Numbered from the stretch's first letter, positions 10,226-21,611 are shown. The stretch is DNA of 64,000 nt from Halichoerus grypus (GCF_964656455.1 NC_135712.1:98618294-98682293), one strand, 5' to 3'. Notes: generated from the letters alone by a model not told the origin. Made by a program: numbers and translations.

Positions 10226-11389
10226 TAGACATTTACTGGCTGGGGGAGGGGGGGAGAAACAAGCCTTCAGAGAACATGTCTATCTTTCCCTTTTCTGGTG
10301 TATATTCTCTGCTCATAAGAAAAGAAATAAATAGCCCCCACATTCCGATTCGTTTTGTGACATAATACTCCAAAATTATGCTTCCTTCATGTCCTCACAA
10401 GAGAAACTGCTTTACACAATCTACATTTTATACATCATTTGAATATGAGACAATCATTTTTCCCCGAGCAGGCTACAGCAGGTTTCTCCATTCTCATTAC
10501 AGTAAAGAGGATTTGAATGATTCACCTCTCCTCATTTAGATAGCATGCGCGCACGTAAGCGGCAGCTGGGCTCCTGCTCTCCAAACTGAAGATGAAATGG
10601 ATGTATTTGGTTTGTGATGGATATAACTCATAAATGTTATGTTAACTACTGCTGCTGTAGAGGTCACTGTTTCCTTAGCCTCTTGCACACTCAGGGGTGT
10701 TTTTTCCTGGGTTGTGTATCTGAATATGACTTGCACAAGACGGAGGAAGCAAAAACTAGCAAATCTTTTCATCTCTTATCTTCAGACATACAAAAGGATG
10801 TGGTTTTTTTCTCCAAGAATGCAAATTTTTATTTGAATCTTGAACAAAGATAAAATAACTATAACAATTTGTCTTCCTTCGATATGCACTTAGGGTTAGA
10901 ACTGATTTAATATTTTCAGGATTGCCCTATATACCATTCTTTGCTTTACTGTGCCATTTTCAAAGTCCACGTTTCTTGAATGTAGCAGCATTTAACTAAA
11001 ATCAACAACTTTTCTGATTTCCTTAGTACAACTATCTTATAAACACAGGAAAGAACATTTTTGTCAGTGCTTATACACATTCATTTACTTTCCCTAGGTG
11101 AAATGAGTCTTATTCTTTCCTTCATGGCTGTACTGAAATCTGCTTCACAAAAGCAATTTATTATATTTAGGTAAGTTAATTTACTCTTTAGGTTAATATC
11201 ACATTGCTACTGCAGATAATCCTGTTTTCCAAAAGAATTACAGTCTTGTGCTCTTATAATTTACTTTCATGTCTAGCACATTTACTGTCTTTATACTAAT
11301 ATCTAAACAAAAATGACAGTATTTACATGTAAAATACAATTAAAACAAGTAAAATATGAATAACTAGAAATGGAATTAAGAAGTATAAT
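10226..11389. other. Unassigned sequence, no gene seen
   Basis: This is single-copy-looking DNA. Overlapping open frames at 10536-10853 occur on both strands and have no recognisable domain. The only isolated CpG cluster is around 10545-10560 (GCATGCGCGCACGTAAGCGG). Promoter-like function cannot be supported. Confidence 0.3.
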
Positions 11390-12420
11390 AAGAAGTGATG
11401 TCTGATGTCATCTCTGACTGAAGGATAATTCAATCACCCCTCCCATCTTCAGTACACTCATCTGATATTAAGAGTTTTATACCTTCTAAACTTTCTCAAT
11501 GTCAGCCTACTTAGTACAGCTTTCCAATTCCTATCCACTTGAGTGATGTCAACATCCACTTCAATTAATCTTATATATCTTAACCTCTTAGTTACGTTAC
11601 CCTTCTAAATACTAATGACTTTTATTTTAACACAATTGCAACCAACTGCTTATATATAGGCTATGTTTTGAGTTTCACTCTCATTAAAAATTAACTTCAT
11701 CACTATCAAATTCCAATCTATCTCCCTCAGATGACAAGCTTACTGGTTTCCACCCTTACTTCCTATATTCTCATCCTTCACTCGTAAACCCCAAATTTAC
11801 GGGATGACTCATCATCCTCTAAAATTCTTTAGAATAGCTACTATTCACAATATTCTCTGGAATTTTGATTATTCACTTCCATTCCTGGAATAAGCACCTC
11901 TTTTTGGTCATAGACTTTTCCTCTCCAAATCTTTCACCATATCGAGTACAGAGTCATCTCTGTAAAACGCTAAGCTCCCTGATGAAAATCCTTGAATAGC
12001 TACCTATTATCTTTGTCAATTTATTTTCATACATCTTAAAGCACTGTCACAATTATCTCTGTAAGTCCTCTGTCTAAAATACAAGATCTCTCTATCTTTT
12101 CATGGCTGACATAAACTTACCTTTCTTGTGTGAGCTTAGATGGAAAATTCTATGGGAATATACTCTGGCCCAACAAAGCCAGATTAAATGACACTCAAGG
12201 TACCCATAACCTAATGTGTCCTATTTTATTTTAGGATTATACATCATTGTTCCACTAAGGTACCCTCATTTTTTATAAATGTACTTCCATTTTTAATCTA
12301 CATTTACCTATATGTTAAATCTTAGCTTTATCTTACTTCATTCATTCTTCAGCTCTGAAGTTAAAAGCCACTTCTTTATGGAAAACCTATCTAAACTCCT
12401 CAGGCTAGATATAGTATATT
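11390..12420 (+). mobile_element. L2-like LINE body (diverged)
   Basis: It is pyrimidine-rich with L2-like blocks in order, including 'agtcatctctgtaaaacgct', 'ctccctgatgaaaatccttg', 'aatagctacctattatct' and 'cttaaagcactgtcacaatt'. The similarity is patchy and the edges are uncertain. The orientation is that of the reverse transcriptase reading plus-strand, but many stops break it. Confidence 0.45.
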
Positions 12421-13460
12421 TTATAAATATTTCAAGATGAACAGAATTTTTCCTCAAAATACATTTTTAAATTATGTGTTTATGTGAATCTGTGGACAAA
12501 GATGTCTCCCAGATTAAAGTTTTAAGCTCATCAATGTACGAACCAAGCCCCTTTTGCCAATTATTATACATTCAACATGTAACAATAAGTCTGAAAATAA
12601 TAAAAGGCATCTATTAACTATTTGTTGTGTAAATAAATTAATCAGTTTATTGGATTTGCAACATAAATACTGTTTTACAGTCTGCAAATTCACTAATTAT
12701 ATATTAGAAGATATCATTTTATGTCAAGACTCTACTTATGAACAAACACGATAGGTCATGTCTGGCTAAGGCTCTTGTGGCAATTTGTTTCTGACCTAAA
12801 AAAATTGGACATTTCATATGGTTCAACCCAAAAAGCGCACACAAATTACAAGACAATATTGTAATGGTGTCAGAGAGTTGTGATGCCATGAAGATTAGAT
12901 AAGCAAATATTCTAGACAGAAGAGAACTGTTCTAAAAGAAGCTGATACTCTCTTCTGGGGGTTCCTTAATTCTTAGAGTGGGCTACAGATTGGGATTTTC
13001 CAGACAGAAAGCATCTGTTAGGAGAAAGAAATCAACCTATAATTTAGTGGTAATGTGAGGCTGACAAGAACAATTAGAAACTGGAAAGAAAGAAAACTCA
13101 TAGTTTTTTTTTCCATTGGACATTTGTTAAGTTTTGATGCTGTGCAGGAGACTGGGGAACTACGTTAAAATTTATAAAAGACAAAGTAGATGTATATCTT
13201 ATAGTGCTCTGAAAAAAATAAAAGACCCATTAGGAAGAATATTTGCCTTAAAGCACAATTCTTTTCTTTAAACAAAGAGGGTCATGCCTTAAGAACAAGG
13301 ATGAAATTAAGATGGACTTAGTGAATTTTACTAAAACTGCAAGCTAGCCCAATCCAGTTCAACTTCTGATTACATTACCTAATAAGCTAAAGAGTGATCC
13401 ATGTCTGGTGTAAGATAAGATCATCTGAATTTTTTTTTTTACACACAATTTTCAACATAC
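12421..13460. other. Unassigned sequence
   Basis: I recognise nothing confidently. T-runs at 13108-13116 and 13430-13440 are the only low-complexity features. The 66-codon frame at 12554-12754 shows no recognisable protein. Confidence 0.3.
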
Positions 13461-13668
13461 AATAACAATTAAAAAATGAGGCATATGAAGAGATAAAACA
13501 ATGGCTAATAAACAAAAGAAAAAGCAGGAATACATGTAGAATACATAAGTGATCTAGTCAGAATTAGCAGATAATTTAAAAAGTAACTATGATAAATTTA
13601 TTAAAGAAAGTAGAGGAAAATGGGAAAAAATAGTAGAATATGGATTTTCAAAAGATAATTGGAACCTA
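13461..13668 (+). mobile_element. HAL1 (half-L1) element, first part
   Basis: An A-rich plus-strand sequence directly continuous with the HAL1 ORF1-like region that resumes at 14551. Positions 13651-13668 form the left copy of the duplication created by an inserted L1. This part alone is too short and A-rich to classify. The assignment depends on the continuation. Confidence 0.55.
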
Positions 13669-14265
13669 AGTTCCTCAAAAAGTTAAAAAATAGAACTACC
13701 TTATGAATCAGCAATTGTACTACTAGGTGTTTACCCAAAGGATACAAAAATACTGATTTGAAGGGGCACATGTACCCTAATGTTCATAGCAGCATTATCA
13801 ACAATAGCCAAATTATGGAAAGAGCCCAATTGTCCATTGACTGATGAATGGATAAAGAAGTTGTGGTTTATATATACAATGGAATATTACTCAGCCATCA
13901 AAAAGAATGAAATCTTCCCATTTGCAACAATGCAGATGGAGCTAGAGTGTATTATGCTAAATGAAATAAGTCAGAGAAATACAAATAGCATATGATTTCA
14001 CTCATACGTGGAATTGAAGAAATGAAATGGATGAACATGGGGGAAAAAGAGGCAAACCATAAAACAGACTCTAAGCTATAGAGAACAAATGAGAGTTGCT
14101 GGAGGGGAGGTGGGTGAGGGGATGGGTTAAATGGGTGATGGGTATTAAGGAAGGCACTTATTGTGATGAGCACTGGGTGTTGTATGTAAGTGATGAATCA
14201 CTAAATTTTGCTACCGAAACCATACACTGTTTGTACACTAACTGGAATTTAAATAAAAACTTAAA
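13669..14265 (+). mobile_element. LINE-1 3' end with target-site duplication
   Basis: A 5'-truncated carnivore L1. It holds the ORF2p C-terminus (a MFIAALSTIAKLWKEPNCP... frame from 13780) and a 3' UTR with GAGTTGCTGGAGGGGAGGTG and TGTGATGAGCACTGGGTGTT, ending AAATAAAAACTTAAA. Its flanking duplication AAAGATAAYTGGAACCTA is at 13651-13668. The right copy (14551-14568) lies beyond the adjoining SINE, so L1 plus SINE occupy one integration site. Confidence 0.92.
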
Positions 14266-14452
14266 GGGGCACCTGGGTGGCTCAGTTGGTTAAGCATCCG
14301 ACTCTTGATTTCAGCTCAAGTCATGATCTTAGGGTTGTGAAATGGAATGGAACCGTATCAGGCTCACACACTGGGCATGGAGCCTGCTTAAGATTCCCTA
14401 TCTCCCTCCCCATTGTCCCTCCCTGCTCTCTAAAAAATAAATAAATATTTAA

Positions 14453-14453
<1 letters not shown>
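14266..14453 (+). mobile_element. Can-SINE inside the tail of an L1 insertion
   Basis: The head is GGGGCACCTGGGTGGCTCAG. It is an older-type body with CTTGATTTCAGCTCAAGTCATG and CTGGGCATGGAGCCTGCTTAAG, ending AAATAAATAAATATTTAAAA. It begins immediately after the L1 A-rich tail. It has no obvious duplication of its own, and is followed by a long GAAA microsatellite. Confidence 0.92.
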
Positions 14454-14516
<63 letters not shown>

Positions 14517-14550
14517 AAAAGAGAAAGAAAGAAAAAGAGAAAGAAAGAAA
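14454..14550. repeat. (GAAA)n microsatellite derived from a SINE tail
   Basis: Nearly perfect GAAA repeats run to about 14517, then degenerate GAAAGAAAAAGA units. The tract grows out of the A-rich tail of the adjacent SINE and abuts the right target-site duplication. Confidence 0.95.
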
Positions 14551-15633
14551 AAAGATAACTGGAACCTACAAAAAAATAAAATGAACATTATAGAACTGAA
14601 AAAAAAATTAAGATCTCACTGGATGGCTTTGACAGTAAATATAGGATCACCAAATTCAAATACAGGTCAATAAAAAAAGTACCCCCCAAAAAAACACAGA
14701 AAAGATTCTAATAAATGAAGAGACATGTGAGTTATACCAAAAAAATCTAACCTGTATGTTAGTGGAATCTCAAAAGGAGACAAGAGGCAATATGGCAGAA
14801 ACAATATGTGAAATGACAATGGCTGAGAATTTTCAAAAGGAATAAAATATATCAACTCTCAAATTTGAGAAGTTAGCAAACCTTAAAACAAAAGAAAGCC
14901 ACATGAAGACATGTAAAGTAAACCTTTCAATAATCTCAGAAAAAAGTTAAAAAGCAGTCAGAACAAAAAGGCACATCACTTTCAAAGGGCCAACAATCCT
15001 CACCAGGAACCCTGGAAGCTAGAAGGCAATGAAAGACATCTTTAAGGTGAGGAAAGAAAGTAAACACAAATCTAGAAATACTTACCCAGTGAAAACATCC
15101 TTCAAAAGAGAAAATGAAATAAAAACTTCTCTGATCAAACAATGACCAAGCAAATTCATCACCAGCAGGCCTGTACTTAAAGAAAAAAGTAAGCACAGTC
15201 CTTCTGGTAGAAGGAAAATATTTTCAGACAAAAACATGACTATTCAGGGAGAAATGAAGACCATTAGAGAATGTAAATATAATGTGTAGTCAAATAAATG
15301 CCAACTGAGCAAAACAATAATTACAATGTCTTGCAGAATTCAAATTATATTAGGAAAAACAGTGTATGCCAAAATAAAGGAAAACATGACTGAGGGGGAA
15401 CAAAAGTTTTACAACTCTTTCAGAATTGGTAAAATTAAGAATTTTTTATCAGACAGCAGTAAGTCAAAGATACATAGACACTAAAAGAATAGTAAAAAGT
15501 ATAAAACAAATCATCAGAAGTAAAACAAAGAATAATACAAATTATACACATAAAAGAGATAAGATAAATAACAACAAAAGGCATCTTTTCAAAACACATA
15601 GAGAAAATATTTATAGATGAAATATGATGCCTG
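14551..15633 (+). mobile_element. HAL1 (half-L1) element, main part
   Basis: Its order matches the ORF1-like region of HAL1: 'agaactgaaaaaaaaattaag', 'atggctgagaattttcaaaa', 'ccacatgaagacatgtaaagt', 'aaaaagcagtcagaacaaaaagg', 'cacatcactttcaaagggcc', 'ccctggaagctagaaggcaatg', 'tacccagtgaaaacatcctt' and 'ccagcaggcctgtacttaaag'. HAL1 elements carry an L1-like ORF1 but no ORF2. Here the frame is destroyed by stops and indels. Confidence 0.75.
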
Positions 15634-15837
15634 AGGGGCGCCTGGGTGGCTCAGTCGTTAAGCGTCTGCCTTCGGCTCAGGTCATGATCCCAGGGTCCTG
15701 GGATTGAGCCCCGCATTGGGCTCCCTGCTCGGCAGGAAGCCTGCTTCTCCGTCTCCCACTCCCCGGCTTGTGTTCCTGCTCTCGCTAACTCTCTCTCTGT
15801 GTCAAATAAATAAATAAAATCTTTAAAAAAAAAAAAA
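15634..15837 (+). mobile_element. Can-SINE, young copy
   Basis: GGGGCGCCTGGGTGGCTCAG through GTCAAATAAATAAATAAAATC and an A14 tail. A perfect 15-bp duplication, GAAATATGATGCCTG, lies at 15619-15633 and 15838-15852. The CpGs of the head are largely kept. It lies in the 3' part of the HAL1 element, so it is younger. Confidence 0.96.
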
Positions 15838-16030
15838 GAAATATGATGCCTGGGATTGCTTCAAAATAATCTGGAGGGGAGAGCTGTGGACAAGAGAGTA
15901 TAAATGAAACAAGATTGGCCATGAGTTGATAACAATTAAAGTGGGTGATGAATATATGCATATTTATTATACTATTCTCTCTATGGAATATTGCATAATT
16001 AAAATAATATATATCTTGTGGGTATATAAA
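15838..16030 (+). mobile_element. HAL1/L1 3' terminus
   Basis: Contains 'aaatgaaacaagattggcca', 'tgagttgataacaatt' and 'attatactattctctctatg'. This is the characteristic 3' terminal segment of HAL1/old L1, so it closes the element interrupted at 15633. Confidence 0.7.
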
Positions 16031-17021
16031 ATAAGATATAATGCAAAAATACCTGTTAATCTTTAACATACATTATGACACATCAAAAAAGTGTCATAAC
16101 CATATTGCCTAGATATTTACTTTCTAATGCTACTGCAAAGGATTAATAGCTGATGTGTAGGATGATAGGGAAGCTAGATTATGATACTTAGAAAGGGAAT
16201 GTGAGGATATGAAAATATGTGATATTTTAAAAGATAAAATAATTTATGAGCTTACCTAGCTTCTTAATATAACATGTCTATTTTTGGCACTTTGGTTGAA
16301 ATTAAGTTTTAAGAGTCCTGTACTTTTATGACTGTGGAAAAGGGTCATTGTAATTTCAAAAATGGTCTCTTTGCAAAAAAGTATTATCCATAAAAGTTGA
16401 CCTAGACCTATGATTCACAACCTATTCTAGAATTGCCAATTTCTTTGCAAATCTCATAGACCAACAAAATACACAAAATTTATCACATTGTGTTCCCGGA
16501 GTCCTGCAATTCTTAAACCAAAGATCCCTTTGAATTAAACCAGCTATATTTCATTTAATAATCACTTGAATTTGGAATTAAAATATGCTTAATGATTCTC
16601 ATTCCTTTTGTTAGCCCTTCCTAGATTTAATGTCTCTGCCATATTAAATTATCATTTAACCCAGATCATTCTTTAACTCATCTTTTGCTGTTTTGACTAA
16701 ATTTTGGTGTCATCCATGCTTTTTGCTTCTCAGTCATCACCTCCTTTTAAAATTATCAATTCCCTTTTGGTCCCCAAACTTCATAAGGCTCTTATTCCAC
16801 TATATTTGGAACATTGGCTGACTTAATGGTTCATAACATGAACCTAATGGTTCAATGATGATAACAGCAATCCGTATCAGGAAACATTTAACATTTTCAA
16901 ATTGTGTTAAAAATGAAAATTTGCATGTTAAAGAAAAAAAAGTGGAAGTTTTAACAATTTTTTTACTGCCTGAAAATAACGTTTACATTACCTAGAGCAC
17001 ATCTTTCTATTGAATTGTTAT
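16031..17021. other. Unassigned AT-rich sequence
   Basis: No repeat family or gene was recognised. A purine run occurs at 16931-16945. Confidence 0.3.
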
Positions 17022-17039
17022 TTTATCTTTCAATTTTTA

Positions 17040-17241
17040 TTTGTTTTATTTTTTTTTAATATTTTATTTATTTATTTGACAGAGACACAGCGAGAGAGGG
17101 AACACGAGCAGGGGGAGTGGGAGAGGGAGAAGCAGGCTTCCCGCGGAGCAGGGAGCCCGATGTGGGGCCCGATTCCAGGACCCTGGGATCATGACCTGAG
17201 CCAAAGGCAGACACTTAACGACTGAGCCACCCAGGCGCCCC
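17040..17241 (-). mobile_element. Can-SINE, young copy
   Basis: Reverse-strand copy with TTTAATATTTTATTTATTTA, GACAGAGACACAGCGAGAGA, GAAGCAGGCTTCCCGCGGAG and the head ACTGAGCCACCCAGGCGCCCC. A perfect 18-bp duplication, TTTATCTTTCAATTTTTA, lies at 17022-17039 and 17242-17259. It retains several CpGs. Confidence 0.96.
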
Positions 17242-17261
17242 TTTATCTTTCAATTTTTAGA

Positions 17262-17350
17262 TGAAATTTATTTGACAAATAATTATGCGCCAAGTACTAA
17301 AGGCAAATCATGCACTGAGCATGAGGTACACAGCAATTAACAGGCAAGAT
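17262..17350 (-). mobile_element. L2/MIR-type 3' tail fragment
   Basis: The plus strand 'atttatttgacaaataattatgcgccaagtactaa' then 'gaggtacacagcaattaacag' parallels the reverse complement of the L2 3' end ('tttattgagcacctactatgtgccaggcact ... ggatacagagatgaa'). It is short. Confidence 0.45.
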
Positions 17351-17375
17351 AAAGCTTTTCCACTCACAAACCTAC

Positions 17376-17868
17376 TACAGACAGTCCCTGAGTTACAATG
17401 GTTTGATGTATGATGTTTCAGCTTTATGATGGTGTGAAAGCGATATGCATTCAGTAGAAACTGGACTTCGAATTTTGATCTTTCCTAGGCTAACGATAGC
17501 TGTATGATCCTCTCTTGTGGCGCCAGGCAGTGGCAGCAACCCGCAGCTCTCTGGCAGCCACGCAATCACGAGGGAAAACCACCTACACACTTATAGTTAT
17601 TCTGTACCCATACAACCATTCTGTTTTTCACTTTCCGTACAGTATTCGATACATTACGTAAGATTTTCAACACTTAATTATAAAATAGGCTTTGTGTTAA
17701 ATGATTTTGTCCAACTATAGGGTAATGTAAGTGTTCTGAGCCTGTTTTAGGTAGGCTAAGCTAAGCGATGATGTTTAGTAGGTTAGGTGCATTAAATGCA
17801 TTTTTAACTTATGATATTTTCAATTTATGGTGGATTTATCAGGATATAACCCACATAAGTAGTTGATT
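17376..17868 (-). mobile_element. Tigger-family (TcMar) non-autonomous DNA transposon
   Basis: Strong blocks are TTTATGATGGTGTGAAAGCG, ATATGCATTCAGTAGAAACTG, CATACAACCATTCTGTTTTTC, TTATAAAATAGGCTTTGTGTT, TAAGTGTTCTGAGCCTGTTT and GTAGGTTAGGTGCATTAAATG. The ends are imperfect inverted repeats: GAGTTACAATGG on the left and CCACATAAGTAG on the right. It matches a Tigger3/4-like element from memory. The strand depends on the consensus convention. No transposase is present. Confidence 0.75.
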
Positions 17869-18248
17869 TTGAAAGATTTTGCTTTCTTAACTTAGAGACT
17901 AGAATTCTTACTCATTACTTCATATATATTTCTATATATCTATATTTGTACTTCAGACAAATTAGTCTACCTTCTTTCAAATAAATTGATCCCCTATAAA
18001 GTCTTTAATTCCATGTCCTACTTTCTCCCCCCTTTATTAGGATTTCGTCTGCTGATTTTTATCTGTGATACAGCTAATAATTTGATTTCTAGACATAGTA
18101 ATTTTTTGATACGTGTTAAAATCTGTTTTAGGATTGGGGGTGGAATTCTGGAAAGCAAAGGAATAATACAAAATAAAAATATTCATTGGGGCAGAGTCAC
18201 ATATAGGAGTATCTATACATAGGGTAGTTGAAAAGTCATATAGATAAT
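17869..18248. other. Unassigned sequence
   Basis: Short TATATATTTCTATATATCTATAT at about 17921-17945. The opposing frames of 78 and 82 codons (17986-18285) show no recognisable protein. Confidence 0.3.
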
Positions 18249-18767
18249 GTATTAATTTCTTCATGCTGCTATTACAAATCACCACAAATTTTGTGACTTA
18301 ATGCAACATACAGCTATTATCTTACTGTTCAAAGTGTCTGAAGTCCTAAAATTAAGCTGTCATCAGGCCTGCATTCCTCCTGGATACTCTAAAGTTGAGT
18401 CAGTTTCCTTGCCTTTGCCAGATTCCAGACGCCATCTGCATTCCTTGGCTGGTCCTTTCCTCTGTCTTTTGAGTCCATCAGTAACATCTTCAAATCTCTC
18501 TCTCTGAGAGCTTCTGTCTTCAAATCTCTTTTTCTCTCTCTACATCCATAGTCATCTTGCCTTCTCTAACTCTGACTCTCCTGTTCCTCTTATAAAGACC
18601 TTGGCTATTACCTTGGGCCCACCCAAGTAATCCCTAATAATCCTACCATTTCAAGATCCTTAATTTATTGTATCTGAAAAATCCCTTTTGTCACGTAAGG
18701 TAATACATTTACAGGTTCTGGAAGTTAGGACACGACAACTTTGGGAGACATTTTTCAGCCTACCACA
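18249..18767 (-). mobile_element. ERVL-MaLR LTR (MLT1-like), reverse
   Basis: The plus strand is the reverse complement of a MaLR LTR: 'catgctgctattacaaatcaccacaaa', 'cttcctctta'-type CT-rich middle, CTCTTATAAAGACC, 'gggcccacccaagtaatcc', 'tgtcacgtaaggtaatacatt', 'aggttctggaagttaggac', ending 'cctaccaca'. It is non-coding and about 520 bp long. Similar age to the LTR at the window start, but from a different subfamily. Confidence 0.75.
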
Positions 18768-19567
18768 GGTGTATGCTGTCTCAGCTTCCTCATGTATAAT
18801 AGAAAGGGGCTATAATATGTCTTTCTCTAACATTTTTAAGTCTAGGTTGACTCTTTTCCAAAAGAGAAAGTTTAAGATACTCTGAAGATTATGTCATGAC
18901 ATATAATGATCTTCAATGATTAGAATGGATGAACAAAATATATCTAATTCCACATATTTCACCCAGCTTTAAAATGAAAGCTCTCAATTACAATGTTGTA
19001 TATAGCTACATCTTTGTATGATAACATCAGAAAGAGTTACCAATTTATATGAATTATTAAATGCACTGTTAATTTCCCAATTTGCTGATTAGAACTTTGC
19101 AAGAAAATAAAATAAAGCGGTTATTGTCATCGCATTAAAAAGGCAAACTAGACATAATTATCCAAAAAATGTATTATAATACTACACAAATAAAACTCTT
19201 CTTTTTGTTCACTTGTTATTCTTGGAATGGGATCTCATGAAGATTAAAGAAATTCATACGAATTGTCACTAAGGCAATAAAGGCTATTTTTGGTTCCTTA
19301 ATTATAATGCATCAGTTATATTCAAAATCATGTATGCACTATAAATATTAATTGATGAGTTCAATTTTAAGTACTTCAGTAGCAATAATGTTTAATGTTA
19401 ATTATAACTACACAGTATGAAATAACTCATCAAAAATACTAGGTGCCTATTGATACCATAGTTATAATGTGATATAATTGGATTACAAATCAAAAGCTGT
19501 AGGATGCAGTCACTTAGTCCTAAAAATATGTAATATTCAATTATCAATTCTCACAGAAAACAACATA
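18768..19567. other. Unassigned AT-rich sequence
   Basis: No gene, RNA or named repeat is recognised. Confidence 0.3.
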
Positions 19568-19579
19568 TTAAATATACTA

Positions 19580-19583
<4 letters not shown>

Positions 19584-19611
<28 letters not shown>

Positions 19612-19783
19612 ATTTTATTTTATTTTATTGAGAGAGAGAGAGCACAAGAGGGGGGAAGCGGGAGAGGGAGAAGCAGACTCCCCGCCGAGCAGGGAGCCCG
19701 ATGCGGGACTCGATCCCGGGACTCCAGGATCACGACCCGAGCCGAAGGCAGTTGCTTAACCAACTGAGCCACCCAGGCGCCCC
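19584..19783 (-). mobile_element. Can-SINE, CpG-rich young subfamily
   Basis: Reverse-strand copy with a 22-T tail, ATTTTATTTTATTTTATTT, and a body with GCGGGAGAGGGAGAAGCAG, CTCCCCGCCGAGCAGG, GATGCGGGACTCGATCCCGG and GATCACGACCCGAGCCG. A perfect 16-bp duplication, TTAAATATACTATTTT, lies at 19568-19583 and 19784-19799. It keeps more CpG dinucleotides than any other SINE here, which suggests a recent insertion. Confidence 0.96.
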
Positions 19784-19799
19784 TTAAATATACTATTTT

Positions 19800-20219
19800 A
19801 AGATGAAAGAATATTACGTTTGTTAAATTTTAGGGATTTCATGAACTTCTTGTTAAACAAAGTCATAATTAAAATTAAATTACATACATTTATAATTAGG
19901 TAAATTACATTAAAAACAAAGAAAATATATACTCAAAACACTTCCTAATTTTTTAACTTAATTTTTACTATTATCTATGTCCTTAAGTTTATGTCTGTAG
20001 TGTCTGTGTGGGAGCAGTGTTATTATGACTGGTGTGTTTCTCAGCATTTCTTCCAAAGTCTGTGTTCAGTGATGTCACCTTCTTTAGTAGCTTAAAAATG
20101 ATCCACGGTGGGAATATTTACATGACAAAGATTAGCAAATGTTACAAGTTAGGGATTTTTCTTTCCCCCAAAGGATTGGTTATTAAACATTTACCAACAT
20201 ACCACTGACTAAACAAGAG
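19800..20219. other. Unassigned AT-rich sequence
   Basis: Nothing recognised with confidence. 'gggaatatttacatgacaaa' (about 20110) has the look of an old repeat, but I could not place it. Confidence 0.25.
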
Positions 20220-20298
20220 TAAATAAATATATATATCTATATGTCTAAATATCTATTTATCTATATATCTATATATCTATCTATATCTATATCTATCT
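20220..20298. repeat. (TATC)n-type tetranucleotide tract
   Basis: TATATATCTATATGTCTAAATATCTATTTATCTATATATC... is an interrupted TATC/TA microsatellite. It abuts the start of an LTR relic. Confidence 0.85.
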
Positions 20299-20755
20299 CC
20301 TTGTAGTTTTCATGGGTCAGGAATTCAGGAGGGCTTAGCTGAGTGGTGCTGGTACAAAACCTCTCATGAAACTGAAGTGTACATATAGACAAGAGCTAGA
20401 GTCATCTGGAAACTTGATCGGTACCACAGGATTTCTACCAAGGTGGCTCATTGACATGGCTGAGAAGGTGGGTGTTCATTGCTGGTGGGAGATTTCATTT
20501 CCTTGCAACATGGGTGTCCATAGACTGAGCTTCTTCATGACGATGCAGCCATCCATCAGAAAACTAGAGCCAAGTAGAAGCTATACATATTATGAACTAA
20601 CCTTAGATTAAGTCGCGTGGTTTCTGACATACTCTATTCTTTAGATGCTAGTCACTAAATCTGACCCACATTCAAAAGGAGAGAAATTAGGTTTCACCTT
20701 TTGAAGGGAGGAATACCAATGAATTTCTTAACATGTTATAAAGCCATCACATTTT
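20299..20755 (-). mobile_element. Old LTR relic (MaLR/ERVL type), probable reverse orientation
   Basis: Blocks recalled from mammalian LTR relics: 'gggtcaggaattcaggaggg', 'cttagctgagtggtgctgg', 'caaggtggctcattgacatggctg', 'tctattctttagatgctagtcac', 'aggtttcaccttttgaaggg' and 'aggaataccaatgaatttctta'. The likely family is MLT1-like, but this is not certain. The 81-codon frame within it is not a gene. Confidence 0.55.
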
Positions 20756-21361
20756 GTAAGGCAGTGTAAGTCTTCTCATATAATGTCACTGTCTACATCT
20801 CAAATTTTAATATTATAAAGTGTTATAATTTAAGGGGAGTTTAAAATTAAATTAATGCTAACTTGTATTTTAGAATTTATTTTAAATATCCCAGGTAAAT
20901 AATTTCCACATTCCTTATGTTTTATATTGTCTTGAGCCATATTGACTCTTTTCCTTTAGGTTCAAATCTTTGAAATTAAAAGTTAATGAGACTATATTGG
21001 CTTGTATAAACTCATTTTATTTAAAAAAAATTGCTGAAAACATTTGTATATGGTATTAACTTTCTGACCATGATAGAAAATGTAATTTAGTCTTTTTTTT
21101 TTAAATTAAGCTTAATGAATTACCTCAAGAAAACCACTTTTAATATTAATCATGATTATATACTTGTAGGTATAAAATAGTGAATTGACTATAATTACCA
21201 ACAGCATATTCTAAAAATCATTCTTTTCACTATACCATCTTAATATACTTTTTTAATCCTTAAAGATTAGAAGAAAATCTAATAAATTGAGATTTTCCTG
21301 TTAGTATTGATTATATTTATTTTTCTACATCTTTTATGGGTTCCTAACCCCAGTATTTTTT
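20756..21361. other. Unassigned AT-rich sequence
   Basis: No feature recognised. Confidence 0.3.
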
Positions 21362-21379
21362 AAAATTCCCCATCTATGG

Positions 21380-21593
21380 GCACCTGGGTGGCTCAGTTGG
21401 TTAAGCGACTGCCTTCGGCTCAGGTCATGATCCTGGAGTCCCAGGATTGAGTCCCGCATCGGGCTCCCTGCTCGGCAGGGAGTCTGCTTCTCCCTCTGAC
21501 CCTCCCCCCTCTCATGTGCTCTCTCTCTCCTCTCATCCTCTCTCAAATAAATAAATAAATAAATAAATAAATAAAAAATAAAAAAAATAAAAT
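21380..21593 (+). mobile_element. Can-SINE with expanded AAAT tail
   Basis: Head GGCACCTGGGTGGCTCAGTTGG. The body differs from most others, with CCTGGAGTCCCAGGATTGAG and a CTCTCATCCTCTCTC end. The tail has about seven AAAT repeats, then A-rich sequence. A perfect 18-bp duplication, AAAATTCCCCATCTATGG, lies at 21362-21379 and 21594-21611. Confidence 0.95.
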
Positions 21594-21611
21594 AAAATTC
21601 CCCATCTATGG

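Noticed and set aside
10536..10853. Cluster of overlapping 65-79 codon frames on both strands near a small CpG group
   Set aside because: No recognisable domain, splice pattern or promoter. Overlap on both strands is what chance gives in low-stop sequence.
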